Part shown: in pieces, positions 16,769 to 25,116 of the stretch
Layout of the letters: each line of letters begins with the position of its first letter
Position numbering within the stretch: position 1 is the first letter of the stretch
From: JAYKJB01 sp035284745 [NCBI: Candidatus Sericytochromatia bacterium]
GTDB lineage: Bacteria; Cyanobacteriota; Sericytochromatia; S15B-MN24
Direction: 5' to 3'
DNA length: 64,000 bases
Assembly (NCBI GenBank): GCA_035284745.1
Contig: JAYKIL010000031.1
Location: forward strand, 124,001-188,000
Notes under the pieces: model-generated
What the model was told of the DNA's origin: nothing
Database searches by the model: none
The model's input: the letters and a program-made list of their open reading frames with translations, nothing else
Translations under genes and position numbers: made by a program

Positions 16769-17899
16769 TCAGGGGGTTGCGTTCTGGCCTTCCAGATCGA
16801 CGTCGAGTTCAACCTGTTCTTTGTCGTCTGCCTGCTTTGTGGCCGGGTTCTCTTTCGGCGGTGAGAACTCGGTTTGAACTTGCTTTTGATTGCCACTGAA
16901 CGCTTCAAAGACTTCGGTTTGGGTGTTAAACACAGCACGCGCCGCGGTCAGCCAGTCTCCGTTCGCCTGCTGTATGCGCACCTGTTCCGTGAGGGTGATG
17001 AGGTTTTGGCGGTCGGAAAACACCGCGCGCTTTCCGGTCGCGACTTTTCCTTTTTGTTCGATTCGTACAACTTCTCCTGTGGCGACAGCGTCGCTCGTTT
17101 TGTTATCAATCACCAACGTGTCGCACCATAAGGTCGCACGTTCCCGAAGCGCCTCGTCTCGCGCTTCATCAGGGGTATCAGCCTCTACGATGCCCTCTTT
17201 GATCAGCCAATTGCCGTTAATCTGAACGACTTTCACGTTCCCATTGAGGCGGGTTTCATCCTTGGTTTGGTCCATGAATGCGGCGTCGCCCCACGCTTTT
17301 TTCTTTCCGTTAACCATGGTGACTTTGCGCTTAAAATGCGCATCTTTTTTTTGAGTCCAGTATTCCAATTCCTCGGAGGTGATGACGGTGTCTTCTTTTT
17401 TAATGGCGGCTTTGATTTTGTCGCGTTTCGCTCCTGATGCCGCTTTTGCGAGAGGGTCGCGAGACTTCACGAAACGAACGTCACCTTCTGCGATCAGTCG
17501 TTTCTCCTTGTGAAAGGTGGTCATGCGGTTGGAGTTGAGTTTCACAGGAGGCTCGTCGGGTTTGTCTTGGGTGACCTCGACGGGCTGGTTCATGTAAGAA
17601 ATCTTGGCGTTCTGGTCAAATTGGACCTCCGCGGTCCGGATGATGGTTTCTTCCTGGACAATCTTCACATGACCGGTGGCAAGGGCCATTTTTCCTTTTC
17701 GGTCATATTTTAAGTAGTCCGAGGTAATGTGAATACGGTCGTCTTTTTTTAACGGCTGGCTTTTTTTCAAGGAACTAGAGGGCGATTGACGTAAAGGCTT
17801 GCTCACCGACTTTTTGTCGGGTTTTTTGGGGCTCGCATTCGCATCCACGATGCCAAGACCCAAGCAGACAAGGCCTGCGATGAACCCAATACGCCTCAT
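16769..17899 (-). CDS. LptA/OstA-like LPS transport protein
   Basis: Periplasmic protein of 376 residues with two or more OstA/LptA-type beta-jellyroll segments (HITSDYLKYDRKGKMALATG, then VTEELEYW-like and MVNGKKKAW-like repeats), expected to form part of the bridge that carries LPS from the LptBFG-C complex to the outer membrane. A signal peptide (MRRIGFIAGLVCLGLGIVDANA) is followed by a Lys/Ser-rich linker. At 376 residues it is about twice the length of classical LptA, implying several jellyroll units in one chain. Its ATG at 17899 overlaps the lptC stop, so they are co-translated. I did not find lptB or lptD in this window. Confidence 0.8.
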   Translation of the reverse strand: MRRIGFIAGLVCLGLGIVDANASPKKPDKKSVSKPLRQSPSSSLKKSQPLKKDDRIHITSDYLKYDRKGKMALATGHVKIVQEETIIRTAEVQFDQNAKISYMNQPVEVTQDKPDEPPVKLNSNRMTTFHKEKRLIAEGDVRFVKSRDPLAKAASGAKRDKIKAAIKKEDTVITSEELEYWTQKKDAHFKRKVTMVNGKKKAWGDAAFMDQTKDETRLNGNVKVVQINGNWLIKEGIVEADTPDEARDEALRERATLWCDTLVIDNKTSDAVATGEVVRIEQKGKVATGKRAVFSDRQNLITLTEQVRIQQANGDWLTAARAVFNTQTEVFEAFSGNQKQVQTEFSPPKENPATKQADDKEQVELDVDLEGQNATP

Positions 17900-18564
17900 A
17901 GTTTTTCCTCATCTTGCGCTTTGGCGCGAAAATCGACGTTCCCCTTGAGTTCAAATACCTCTGCGTCCGAGTTGGCCTCGAGTGAGTCGGCCACCGCTTC
18001 AGTGCCATCTGTCATTTTGATGTCTACTTTTTCTGGCATCAAAACCTTCTTTGTTCGGGCCTTGTAAAGCAGCTTCTGGGTTTTTATGACGTCATTGTCG
18101 TCCGTATGCAGAACCACATTTTCGTTCATTTCGAGATCTTCAGAGAAAGAATCGAATTGGGCACGTTTGGCCGTCCAGTCCAGGCTACGTACTTTGGTGG
18201 TTCCGGAAGCCTCATCCGAACGCCAGTCCTTCAGGTTCAGGAAGCGCCCCTTGGGGTTCGGTTCAAAGTGGGTATACCGCCCATCACGGCTGAGAGAGAC
18301 AATCGGAGCCTCAATGATCCAACGTTGGATACCTTTTTGCCGTCCCTGCATCGTTACGTCTGTAAATTTCACTTCGATGTTTTGTTCTAACTGGATGGCG
18401 GCAGGCAGTAAGGGATCTGCCAAACCCGCTTGCTGCCGTGTTCGTGTGACGTAGATGGTGATCGCAACCACCACGACAAGGATCAAATAAACAGGCCAAG
18501 CACTCAGCCACACAGGGCGTCGCGGAGATGGCGGAGTCAGAGGGGGCGCTTGCGTCGCGTCCAT
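17896..18564 (-). CDS. lptC: LPS export protein LptC
   Basis: Membrane-anchored periplasmic protein of 222 residues that passes LPS from the LptBFG complex to LptA. One N-terminal transmembrane helix (PVYLILVVVVAITIYVTR, about residues 25-42) is followed by a single LptC jellyroll; FTDVTMQGRQ and WIIEAPIVSLSRDGRYTHFE are typical of the family. I chose the ATG at 18564 because an AGGA lies 5 nt upstream of it, while the GTG at 18579 lacks a site. It overlaps the 3' end of lnt by 28 nt and the lptA start by 4 nt, giving a lnt-lptC-lptA operon. Confidence 0.83.
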   Translation of the reverse strand: MDATQAPPLTPPSPRRPVWLSAWPVYLILVVVVAITIYVTRTRQQAGLADPLLPAAIQLEQNIEVKFTDVTMQGRQKGIQRWIIEAPIVSLSRDGRYTHFEPNPKGRFLNLKDWRSDEASGTTKVRSLDWTAKRAQFDSFSEDLEMNENVVLHTDDNDVIKTQKLLYKARTKKVLMPEKVDIKMTDGTEAVADSLEANSDAEVFELKGNVDFRAKAQDEEKL

Positions 18565-20207
18565 GCCAATCCTATCCACACAAAAAACATGGCGCTCGCG
18601 AGTTGACTGGCCCAGTCACCCCAGCGCGTGTAAATACTTTGCTCTCTGATACTGGCTGCTTCGCCCCGCAGAACGGCTTCAACGAAAACGGGTGTTTGAC
18701 TGATGATGGCGCCTGTTGGATCGATAAAGGCGCTGATCCCAGTGTTTGCCGCTCGCAGAACCCAACGTCGGTTTTCCACGGCGCGCAGGGCAGCATGCGC
18801 GAGCAAGACCCTCGGGGCTGCGGTGTCTTTGTACCAGGCATCGTTGGTCACCAGCGCAATGCTGCTGGCGCCTGCCAGGACTACGGGGCGCACCGCGTCG
18901 GGGAAAATTCCGTCGTAGCAAACCCCCGCTCCCATGCTGGTAAAGCCCAACTCAAAAAGGTGGGGCCGCGTCCCGGGAAAATAGTCGTGCCCGACGATGT
19001 TGAGTCCCATCATGAATTGCGGCATCCACGCCCGGCCGGGAACATACTCTCCGTAGGGGACCAAATGGCGTTTGTAGTCAAAGCCCAGAATCAAACCGTT
19101 GGAATCAATGGCTGCAACTGCATTGTAAAGCTTTAGATCATCCCCTGCCCCTTCCCAGTCCAGGGTTCCAAAGACGACCGCGCGATGATTTTTGATGGCT
19201 TGTTGACGCAGCGTATCCACCAGTCGCATGTTGTTTCTGAAAAATTCGGGCATCGCCGTTTCCGGCCACAGAAGCACATTTGTTCCCGTTTGGGAGTTGC
19301 TGAGGGTGAGGTATTTGTTTGCCATTTTCCAGATGGCGTCTTTACCCCGCGTCCACTTTTCCGCGCCCGCGATGTTGCCTTGGACGATGGTTGCAGAGAA
19401 ATTGGGCTTCGGCCAGGCGTGGTATAGACGCGCCGCGCCATAAACGCCCAGGGCGCAAACAATGCCCAGTGCCACGGCGACAGGACGCCAATTTTTCCCT
19501 GCGTGGGGGTTTCCCGCAAGCCAGGGGCCCACAGATAAGGCGATGAGACCGTTGACCGCTACAATGGCCCCGGCCAGAGGAAACGGACCCACAATGTCGA
19601 GTATCTGAATAAAGGTATGGCTCGCTACCTGTGACAACGCCAGGTTTCCCCAGGTGAACCCGAAGGTTCCAAGGCTCGTGAGCCATTCCAGGCAAGTCCA
19701 CCCGATGGCCAGCGCTCCCGCGTGGGCAAAACCAGGCCGCCGCCAGTTTGAACTCAAATAGCCATACAATGCGCCAAAAATTCCAAATTGGGTGATGAGA
19801 ACTGCAGAGGACGCACTCCACGCAGACACAACGACCCCCAGGCTTGCGAAGTCAGAAAATCCAAGCCAGGTGAGGGGATGCATCGCCAAGAACCAGTACA
19901 ACAGCGTTAAGAAAAACCCCGCTCCCCACGATGCAAACAAGAGGGCCATGCCGCCGATGCTGCGGGGTACGAAGGCCAGAATACACAACGGCACCAGGCC
20001 GACCCACGTGAATGCCCAAGGGGCATCAAAACCCGGAAAAGTGAGCGCAATCAGAAGGCCACAAACAAAGGCGGTGCCGGTCTGGGCCCAAGACAGCGGC
20101 ACAGGCCCTGCCGTGGGCGTCATTTCGCCGCGCCAAAAATCTTTCCAATGAGGGGGGGCTGGCGTACCAGTCTTTTCTAATACGCTCACCTGTTCTGCTT
20201 CGGACAT
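18537..20207 (-). CDS. lnt: Apolipoprotein N-acyltransferase
   Basis: Inner-membrane enzyme of 556 residues that adds the third acyl chain to the N-terminal cysteine of lipoproteins. The N-terminal half has about eight hydrophobic segments; the C-terminal half is a nitrilase-like periplasmic domain with the catalytic triad visible: Glu in LLWPETAMPEFF, Lys in YKRHLVPYGEYVP and Cys in GVCYDGIFPD. The length is slightly above the usual 510-520 because of an N-terminal tail of about 40 residues. It heads the lnt-lptC-lptA operon and diverges from the LptF/G-type permease gene. A lipoprotein with a lipobox occurs at 56422. Confidence 0.92.
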   Translation of the reverse strand: MSEAEQVSVLEKTGTPAPPHWKDFWRGEMTPTAGPVPLSWAQTGTAFVCGLLIALTFPGFDAPWAFTWVGLVPLCILAFVPRSIGGMALLFASWGAGFFLTLLYWFLAMHPLTWLGFSDFASLGVVVSAWSASSAVLITQFGIFGALYGYLSSNWRRPGFAHAGALAIGWTCLEWLTSLGTFGFTWGNLALSQVASHTFIQILDIVGPFPLAGAIVAVNGLIALSVGPWLAGNPHAGKNWRPVAVALGIVCALGVYGAARLYHAWPKPNFSATIVQGNIAGAEKWTRGKDAIWKMANKYLTLSNSQTGTNVLLWPETAMPEFFRNNMRLVDTLRQQAIKNHRAVVFGTLDWEGAGDDLKLYNAVAAIDSNGLILGFDYKRHLVPYGEYVPGRAWMPQFMMGLNIVGHDYFPGTRPHLFELGFTSMGAGVCYDGIFPDAVRPVVLAGASSIALVTNDAWYKDTAAPRVLLAHAALRAVENRRWVLRAANTGISAFIDPTGAIISQTPVFVEAVLRGEAASIREQSIYTRWGDWASQLASAMFFVWIGLAWTRRKRPL

Positions 20208-20303
20208 CTCATCTCAGGCCTGTAAAGCGTTTAGTATAACATCGGCGGAGGCTTAGGAGTCATCGCGGCGGGGCCCGTGTGTGCTAGCATGATCGGCCGC
20301 GCT

Positions 20304-21380
20304 ATGCTCAAAATAATTGACCGCTACATCCTGCTGGAACTTGTCAACCCGTTTATCTTCGGGGTTTTTGGCTTTCTCATTGTGATGTTGCCGGCTCTGA
20401 TGTTCAACCTGACGGACCTCATCATCAAGGCGGGTGCCCCTTTGCGGGTGGTGGCGCGACTGTTCGTTTACAACTTGCCGTTTCTCACCGTCTTGGCTTT
20501 CCCCGTCGCGTTTCTCTTCGCCACCTTGCTGGCCATTGGTCGGATGACAAAGGATTTTGAAGTGATCGCGATGCGTTCGGCGGGGGTTAGCCTGAAGCGG
20601 ATCATCGCGCCGATTATGAGTACCTCGTTGGTGGTGTGCGGTGCGGCATTCTCTCTGAACGAACGGGTGGTCCCCTATGCCAACCGCCAAATTAATCTAA
20701 CGATCCAGGAGATGAGCCGGAATCTGGCGCGTCCGCCCATTAAGGAAAATACTTTTTTTCAAGGCACGGACAATCGATATTTTTATATCAAGGAAGTCAA
20801 ATCGGATGGCTGGATGAAGGATATTTTCATCTTTGACAAAACAAAAGATGGCATGCCGCAAGTCATCCAAGCGGAGCGGGCGCGCTGGGTGGGGCAAGTG
20901 TGGCGGTTGGAATTCGGTACGAATTATAAGTATGATCGAGACGGCTATCTGGAAAACGAAATTGCGTTCAAAACGATGGACATCGCGGTCAGTTTAAATT
21001 CCAGCGAGATGATTCCTCCGGGCCTCAATGCCCAAGAAATGTCCACCGCTCAACTGCAGGGACAACTTTCGGATTTGCGTCGTACCGGTGGGGCGACGCG
21101 ACAGGTGGAGGTTCAATTTTGGAAGAAATGGTCGCTGCCGCTGGCAAGTTTTTTCGCCGCATTGATCGCAGCCCCTCTTGGGTTGATTTTTTCCAGAATG
21201 GGCGGCTATGTGGGTGTTGCCTTCTCGATTATCTTGGTCTTTATTTACTACGTCACGTTGCAAATTACCGAGGCATTGGGAAATTTTGGTCATATTCCCC
21301 CGTTTTTCGGGGCATGGACGTCTAACCTGATTTTCTTGGTTGTCGGCTCATTTCTGGTGTGGCGGATGGATTTGAAATGA
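20304..21380 (+). CDS. LptF/LptG family LPS export permease
   Basis: Inner-membrane permease of 358 residues (YjgP/YjgQ family), one half of the LptFG channel that extracts LPS and hands it to LptC. The family start is clear (MLKIIDRYILLELVNPFIFG), as are DFEVIAMRSAGVSLKRI (the coupling helix that meets the ATPase LptB) and the C-terminal helices after a periplasmic jellyroll. ATG 20304 gives the usual N-terminus; GTG 20277 and ATG 20289 are alternatives and none has a strong ribosome binding site. It diverges from lnt-lptC-lptA, so envelope LPS transport genes are clustered here. Only one LptF/G gene is in the window. Confidence 0.87.
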   Translation: MLKIIDRYILLELVNPFIFGVFGFLIVMLPALMFNLTDLIIKAGAPLRVVARLFVYNLPFLTVLAFPVAFLFATLLAIGRMTKDFEVIAMRSAGVSLKRIIAPIMSTSLVVCGAAFSLNERVVPYANRQINLTIQEMSRNLARPPIKENTFFQGTDNRYFYIKEVKSDGWMKDIFIFDKTKDGMPQVIQAERARWVGQVWRLEFGTNYKYDRDGYLENEIAFKTMDIAVSLNSSEMIPPGLNAQEMSTAQLQGQLSDLRRTGGATRQVEVQFWKKWSLPLASFFAALIAAPLGLIFSRMGGYVGVAFSIILVFIYYVTLQITEALGNFGHIPPFFGAWTSNLIFLVVGSFLVWRMDLK

Positions 21381-22147
21381 AACCGAGTCAAGACTTGCCT
21401 GAAACCCGTGCGGCGAATGACCATTGGGATCATGTTTATTCTGCCAAAGAGCCCTGCCCCCAGTCGCCTGAACATCCGGTATTTCGCGCGGCTGTCGAAC
21501 ATTTCGGTTCGCTTGAGGGGGTGCGGGTTTGCGATTTGGGGTGTGGAACGGGTGAGTTTGCCCTGGCTTTTGCGGCGGCGGGTGCCGAGGTGGTGGCCAT
21601 TGACCGCAGCGAAGCGGCCACTCAGCGATTGTCTGAATGGGTAGTTAAGCAAGGAATCAAGAACCTGACGGTGGTGTGCGATGATGCCCTTCAGGTGGCA
21701 AAATACGGGCCTTTCGATCGCATGTTTGGCGCCATGATTTTGCATCATGTGGAGCCTTTTGACGCCCTCGTGTCCGCCCTTGACAATGCATTGGCGATGG
21801 ATGGGAGGGCTTTCTTTTTTGAGAACAATGCGGGAATCGGCCGTCTGGCTCTATGGTTCCGTGCACATTTAGCGGGCAAGGGGTGGTTTCCTAAACACGG
21901 TGACCCCGATGAGTTTCCCTTGACCGGTCGGGAAGTGGCTCAACTGCGGGAACGCTTCGCCGTGCGGGTCGTTTTCCCGGAACTGGCTTTATTTCGCTTG
22001 GTGTCGCACTATATTTTTCGCGATCGGGTCTTTCCCGGTTTTTTTGCCTGGTTAGACCGGTTCGCTTATCGCTTCCGGCAGATTCGCACTATGAGCTATC
22101 AGCAGTACCTGCTGCTTGCGAGTGCCGGTGACCGTGAATTCTCCTGA
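21377..22147 (+). CDS. SAM-dependent methyltransferase
   Basis: Class I methyltransferase of 256 residues. Motif I is VCDLGCGTGEFALAFAAAG (about residues 57-75), followed by an acidic residue in VVAIDRSEAA that would bind the ribose of S-adenosylmethionine, and the post-I region MILHHVEPFDAL. The C-terminal third (from about residue 160) holds hydrophobic and aromatic segments that could touch the membrane. The ATG at 21377 overlaps the permease stop (ATGA), so it is co-translated with an LPS export protein; a lipid or lipid-linked substrate is possible but is an inference from position only. Confidence 0.83.
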   Translation: MKPSQDLPETRAANDHWDHVYSAKEPCPQSPEHPVFRAAVEHFGSLEGVRVCDLGCGTGEFALAFAAAGAEVVAIDRSEAATQRLSEWVVKQGIKNLTVVCDDALQVAKYGPFDRMFGAMILHHVEPFDALVSALDNALAMDGRAFFFENNAGIGRLALWFRAHLAGKGWFPKHGDPDEFPLTGREVAQLRERFAVRVVFPELALFRLVSHYIFRDRVFPGFFAWLDRFAYRFRQIRTMSYQQYLLLASAGDREFS

Positions 22148-22282
22148 CGCGGTCGTGGGAGTTTCAAGGAATTTTGGTCGGGTATGAGACCGTTGGGTGC
22201 CAGCTTTCTGGCACTCCCGCGCCCCGCCCGGCCGGCTTAAAGCTATTTTAATTGTTCGCTCCGGAAGAGGGGTGGGGTCACA

Positions 22283-23716
22283 ATGTCTCATTCTTACAGC
22301 TCTGCACCGGGTGAGCTTCATCATCCTTGCCTGGCCATGATTCGCCCCGGGCGTTGGCCGTCAGAGGTTGTGGTCTTGATTGGCGGGGTGGATGTCCAAG
22401 TGCCACTCGTGCCGGCGGCCGCTGTGGATGCCGTCAGCGACCTCAGGGAAAAAGAGGCGCGACGCCGGGTTTTGGCGCATCGCGAGGCTTTGCTGTCCGT
22501 CTGGGGTACGGGCCTGGAGCGAGAATTAGGCTACCCAAATGCCTCGGCTCATTCGGTCTTGTTGGAGCCAGGCGGGATTTGGCGATTCTACCTCGACAAT
22601 GGGGCCTCGATCTCCGTTCCGGGTCGCTGGCTGAATCTGCCCTCCGATGCGCCCTTGAATCACCCGTTCCCCGTTCAAAACGGGCGCTGGTGGGTGTGGG
22701 GTGATCTGTCCGTGGCCGTTGAGGTGGGGGACTTGATGGTGGCAATGACGACGGGGCAACTGGAGGGACCCGGTGTCAGTTGTCTGTGGTTGGAACCCGA
22801 TGCGGACAGCCAAATGCCTCCCTCCCCGGTAGAAGGGCCACCGCTGCTTGGCATGATCTTGCTGCGCCAAGAGGTGATGAGCCATGCCCAGTTGGAGACC
22901 GCCTTGCGTCATCAGGAGGAGTGGCGGGCGAGAGGCCAACAGACCCTTTTGGGGGCAGTGGCCGTCCAGTTGGGTTATTTGAATGCTGAACAATTGGAGT
23001 TCGCGCTCGAATTTCAAGCGATGGTGCGGGGTCTGGCGCCTGATGAGCGGGACTTCGCGAATTTTGTGCTTGAACTCGGGGCTGTTTCTCCGCCGACCTT
23101 GCTCTATGCCATCGAGATGATGGCTGGTACGGGGCGTCGCCTGAGTGACACCCTGGTCGAGGAAGGCTGGCTGCTGTCTCTGGTTGTTCGCGAGTATGAA
23201 CTGATGCAACAAGCGCAGCAAGCACCCGTTGCGCAGCAGAGCGATGCGCGTGCCGATTCCATCACTTCTTTCGATTATTCGCGTTACACCCTGAGTGGCG
23301 CGGGTTTGCGCTCCCTGGTGGGGGTGATTTTACAGCGGGAAGAACACATGACCCCGGAACAGGTCGCACTGGTTTTGAACGAGCAATTGCGCTTGCGCCG
23401 AACGGGGAGCCAACTGGCGTTCGGGCAGATTGCGCTTGAACTCGGCTTCATCAATACGGCCCAGTTGCAGTTCGCCCTGCGCTTGCAGGGCTTGTTGAAC
23501 TATACGCCGAATCAGCCCAAGCCGGTTCCCCTGTTCTTGCTCGAGCACGGGGTGGTGAAACCCTCGCGCTTGCTGCAAGCCATTGAGGAGGCACAGCGCA
23601 ATGGCGTCTCTTTAGAACAGGTCTTGCTGGAAACGGGCGCCATTACCTCGCGCCTGCTGAATGTTTTTAAAGCCATGCAGCAACAGGGAGAACCCGAGGT
23701 GAACGTGGCCTCGTAG
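22283..23716 (+). CDS. Protein with two blocks of GspE_N/MshEN-like repeats
   Basis: Protein of 477 residues without a recognised whole-length family. Residues 1-185 have no clear match. Residues 188-310 and 345-467 are two similar blocks, each with about four copies of a motif of the form LGxxxxxxGxxxxxxLxxxLxxQ; the best copies are LGAVAVQLGYLNAEQLEFAL (from residue 223) and FGQIALELGFINTAQLQFAL (from residue 380), both followed by xxQ. This is the pattern of the N-terminal domains of type II secretion and type IV pilus ATPases (GspE_N/MshEN), which in MshE binds c-di-GMP. There is no ATPase domain. It could be a c-di-GMP-responsive adaptor. The conserved Arg before LG is missing in several copies. 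Confidence 0.8.
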   Translation: MSHSYSSAPGELHHPCLAMIRPGRWPSEVVVLIGGVDVQVPLVPAAAVDAVSDLREKEARRRVLAHREALLSVWGTGLERELGYPNASAHSVLLEPGGIWRFYLDNGASISVPGRWLNLPSDAPLNHPFPVQNGRWWVWGDLSVAVEVGDLMVAMTTGQLEGPGVSCLWLEPDADSQMPPSPVEGPPLLGMILLRQEVMSHAQLETALRHQEEWRARGQQTLLGAVAVQLGYLNAEQLEFALEFQAMVRGLAPDERDFANFVLELGAVSPPTLLYAIEMMAGTGRRLSDTLVEEGWLLSLVVREYELMQQAQQAPVAQQSDARADSITSFDYSRYTLSGAGLRSLVGVILQREEHMTPEQVALVLNEQLRLRRTGSQLAFGQIALELGFINTAQLQFALRLQGLLNYTPNQPKPVPLFLLEHGVVKPSRLLQAIEEAQRNGVSLEQVLLETGAITSRLLNVFKAMQQQGEPEVNVAS

Positions 23717-23728
23717 CGGGGGCATACG

Positions 23729-24832
23729 CTAGAACGCAATCCCCGCGCCGATGACCGGGCCATTCAAATGGAATGGTTGGTCCGACCGGTTTTGATAGGT
23801 GAAATGGCGGAAACCAACTTCTGCCACCAAAGGGTCCAGGCGCAGGCTGAGCACGGCCCGTCCGTCGAGGAAGTAGCTGTCCTGCAAGTTGTGTCCCAAC
23901 TGACCTGACACGCGACTCCAGAGCCAACCACCCCACAAGGCCCGATCCCAGACGCCGCCCAGCGAAGCGAAATTGACGTTGGCCTGTCCCAGGCCGCGAT
24001 AGCCCGCGGTGATCTGATAGGCACCCTGCTCGAAGCGCCAACGGGCGTTGAGGTCGTACATAGCGGTGTTGGGGACGAAATACGCACCGACCGCAGGGTC
24101 GCGGTAGTTCACATAGGTCACGTTGAAATTGGTGACCTCGGCACCGACACCATAATCGCCGAACCAAGCGGTCGCTTGTCCATTCCACGTAGGCCGAGAG
24201 AAAGTCCAGTCATAGCTGGTCGCGCCAGCGGTTAGCGGAACCATCCAATTCCCGGCCTGCATCTCAAACGCGGGTGTCCACGCGGGCTGAGGCGTTTGAA
24301 AGGGAGGCGGAGGCGCCGGGGTCTGTGCGCTGACAGGCGCTTGGGACGGGAAGACTTCCGGAGCGGGTGTTTCGGGGGGAGTTGGCTGCGGTTCTGCGGG
24401 TAATAAAGTGATCGGTGCCGGGGTGCTGACCGGTTCCGGCGTCGTGAAGAGGGGCGGTTCCATCCAAGGCGTTTGGCTGAGTAAGCCATCCTCTGCCAAG
24501 GTGTCGCCAAGCCCGCCATACCAAAATCCGGAGGCGGCGAGGGCTTGTTGCAGAATGTAGACGTCATTGCCCCCCATCCCGCAGCGCAGGGTGCGACGGT
24601 ACCGGAGGCCCAAAACCTTACAGGTTTCTGGGCCTGTGACGCCGTCTACCTTGATGCCGCGCACCCGTTGCAAGTTTTTGACCGCACGGGTTGTATAGGG
24701 GCCATATAGACCGTCAAAGTTCCAATTCGCCCGTGAGGTTTCACAGTCGAAGGTCGCGAGCCCCTTCCACTCTGCGTGGGCGGCGGGTGCGTGGGTCAAT
24801 GCCCCCGCACTGGCAAACAATATTGTTAGCAT
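23729..24832 (-). CDS. Secreted peptidoglycan-binding-like protein with C-terminal beta-barrel
   Basis: About 367 residues, with a signal peptide (MLTILFASAGALTHAPAAHA) followed by a PG_binding_1-like unit (GLYGPYTTRAVKNLQRVRGI and VDGVTGPETCKVLGL, about residues 42-76) and a second, shorter unit (LRCGMGGNDVYILQQALAASG). A long Pro/Thr/Ala-rich linker (about 125-220) leads to a C-terminal part of alternating aromatic and polar residues that ends in GPVIGAGIAF, as in outer-membrane beta-barrels with a C-terminal Phe. It could tether the outer membrane to peptidoglycan, the reverse order of OmpA. The start is uncertain: the frame is open to a GTG at 24913, and a TTG at 24838 has a better-spaced AGG. 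Confidence 0.75.
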   Translation of the reverse strand: MLTILFASAGALTHAPAAHAEWKGLATFDCETSRANWNFDGLYGPYTTRAVKNLQRVRGIKVDGVTGPETCKVLGLRYRRTLRCGMGGNDVYILQQALAASGFWYGGLGDTLAEDGLLSQTPWMEPPLFTTPEPVSTPAPITLLPAEPQPTPPETPAPEVFPSQAPVSAQTPAPPPPFQTPQPAWTPAFEMQAGNWMVPLTAGATSYDWTFSRPTWNGQATAWFGDYGVGAEVTNFNVTYVNYRDPAVGAYFVPNTAMYDLNARWRFEQGAYQITAGYRGLGQANVNFASLGGVWDRALWGGWLWSRVSGQLGHNLQDSYFLDGRAVLSLRLDPLVAEVGFRHFTYQNRSDQPFHLNGPVIGAGIAF

Positions 24833-25116
24833 CAGCAATCGCGGATGCCTGTTTCCCTTGTGGACGCTGAAATAAGACACTAAAATCACCCGCAGGCAGG
24901 CGTGCCGCCGCACGCTGGGCAGACCCCAGATCGGTTGTCTGGGAACGCGCCAGACCTCTGAACTTTATTTTAACGTACAGCCAAGCTGCCTGCTTGTGCG
25001 TGGGTCACAAGGCCCGGGGCCGGACGCGTTTGCTGGTTCGGTCGTTTTTGATGTACTCTGCTTGGGCCCAGCGGCGCCAGGGAACGTCCCGCCGTGCGTT
25101 TTGGAGGAGGGTGGCG

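Noticed and set aside
22194-22218. Hairpin GGGTGCCAG-CTTT-CTGGCACTCCC after the methyltransferase gene as a terminator
   Set aside because: The stem is real but no T run follows it, so termination cannot be claimed.
24994-25116. Extended N-terminus of the M20 amidohydrolase
   Set aside because: The extension is Arg-rich without family similarity and a strong ribosome binding site precedes ATG 25117.
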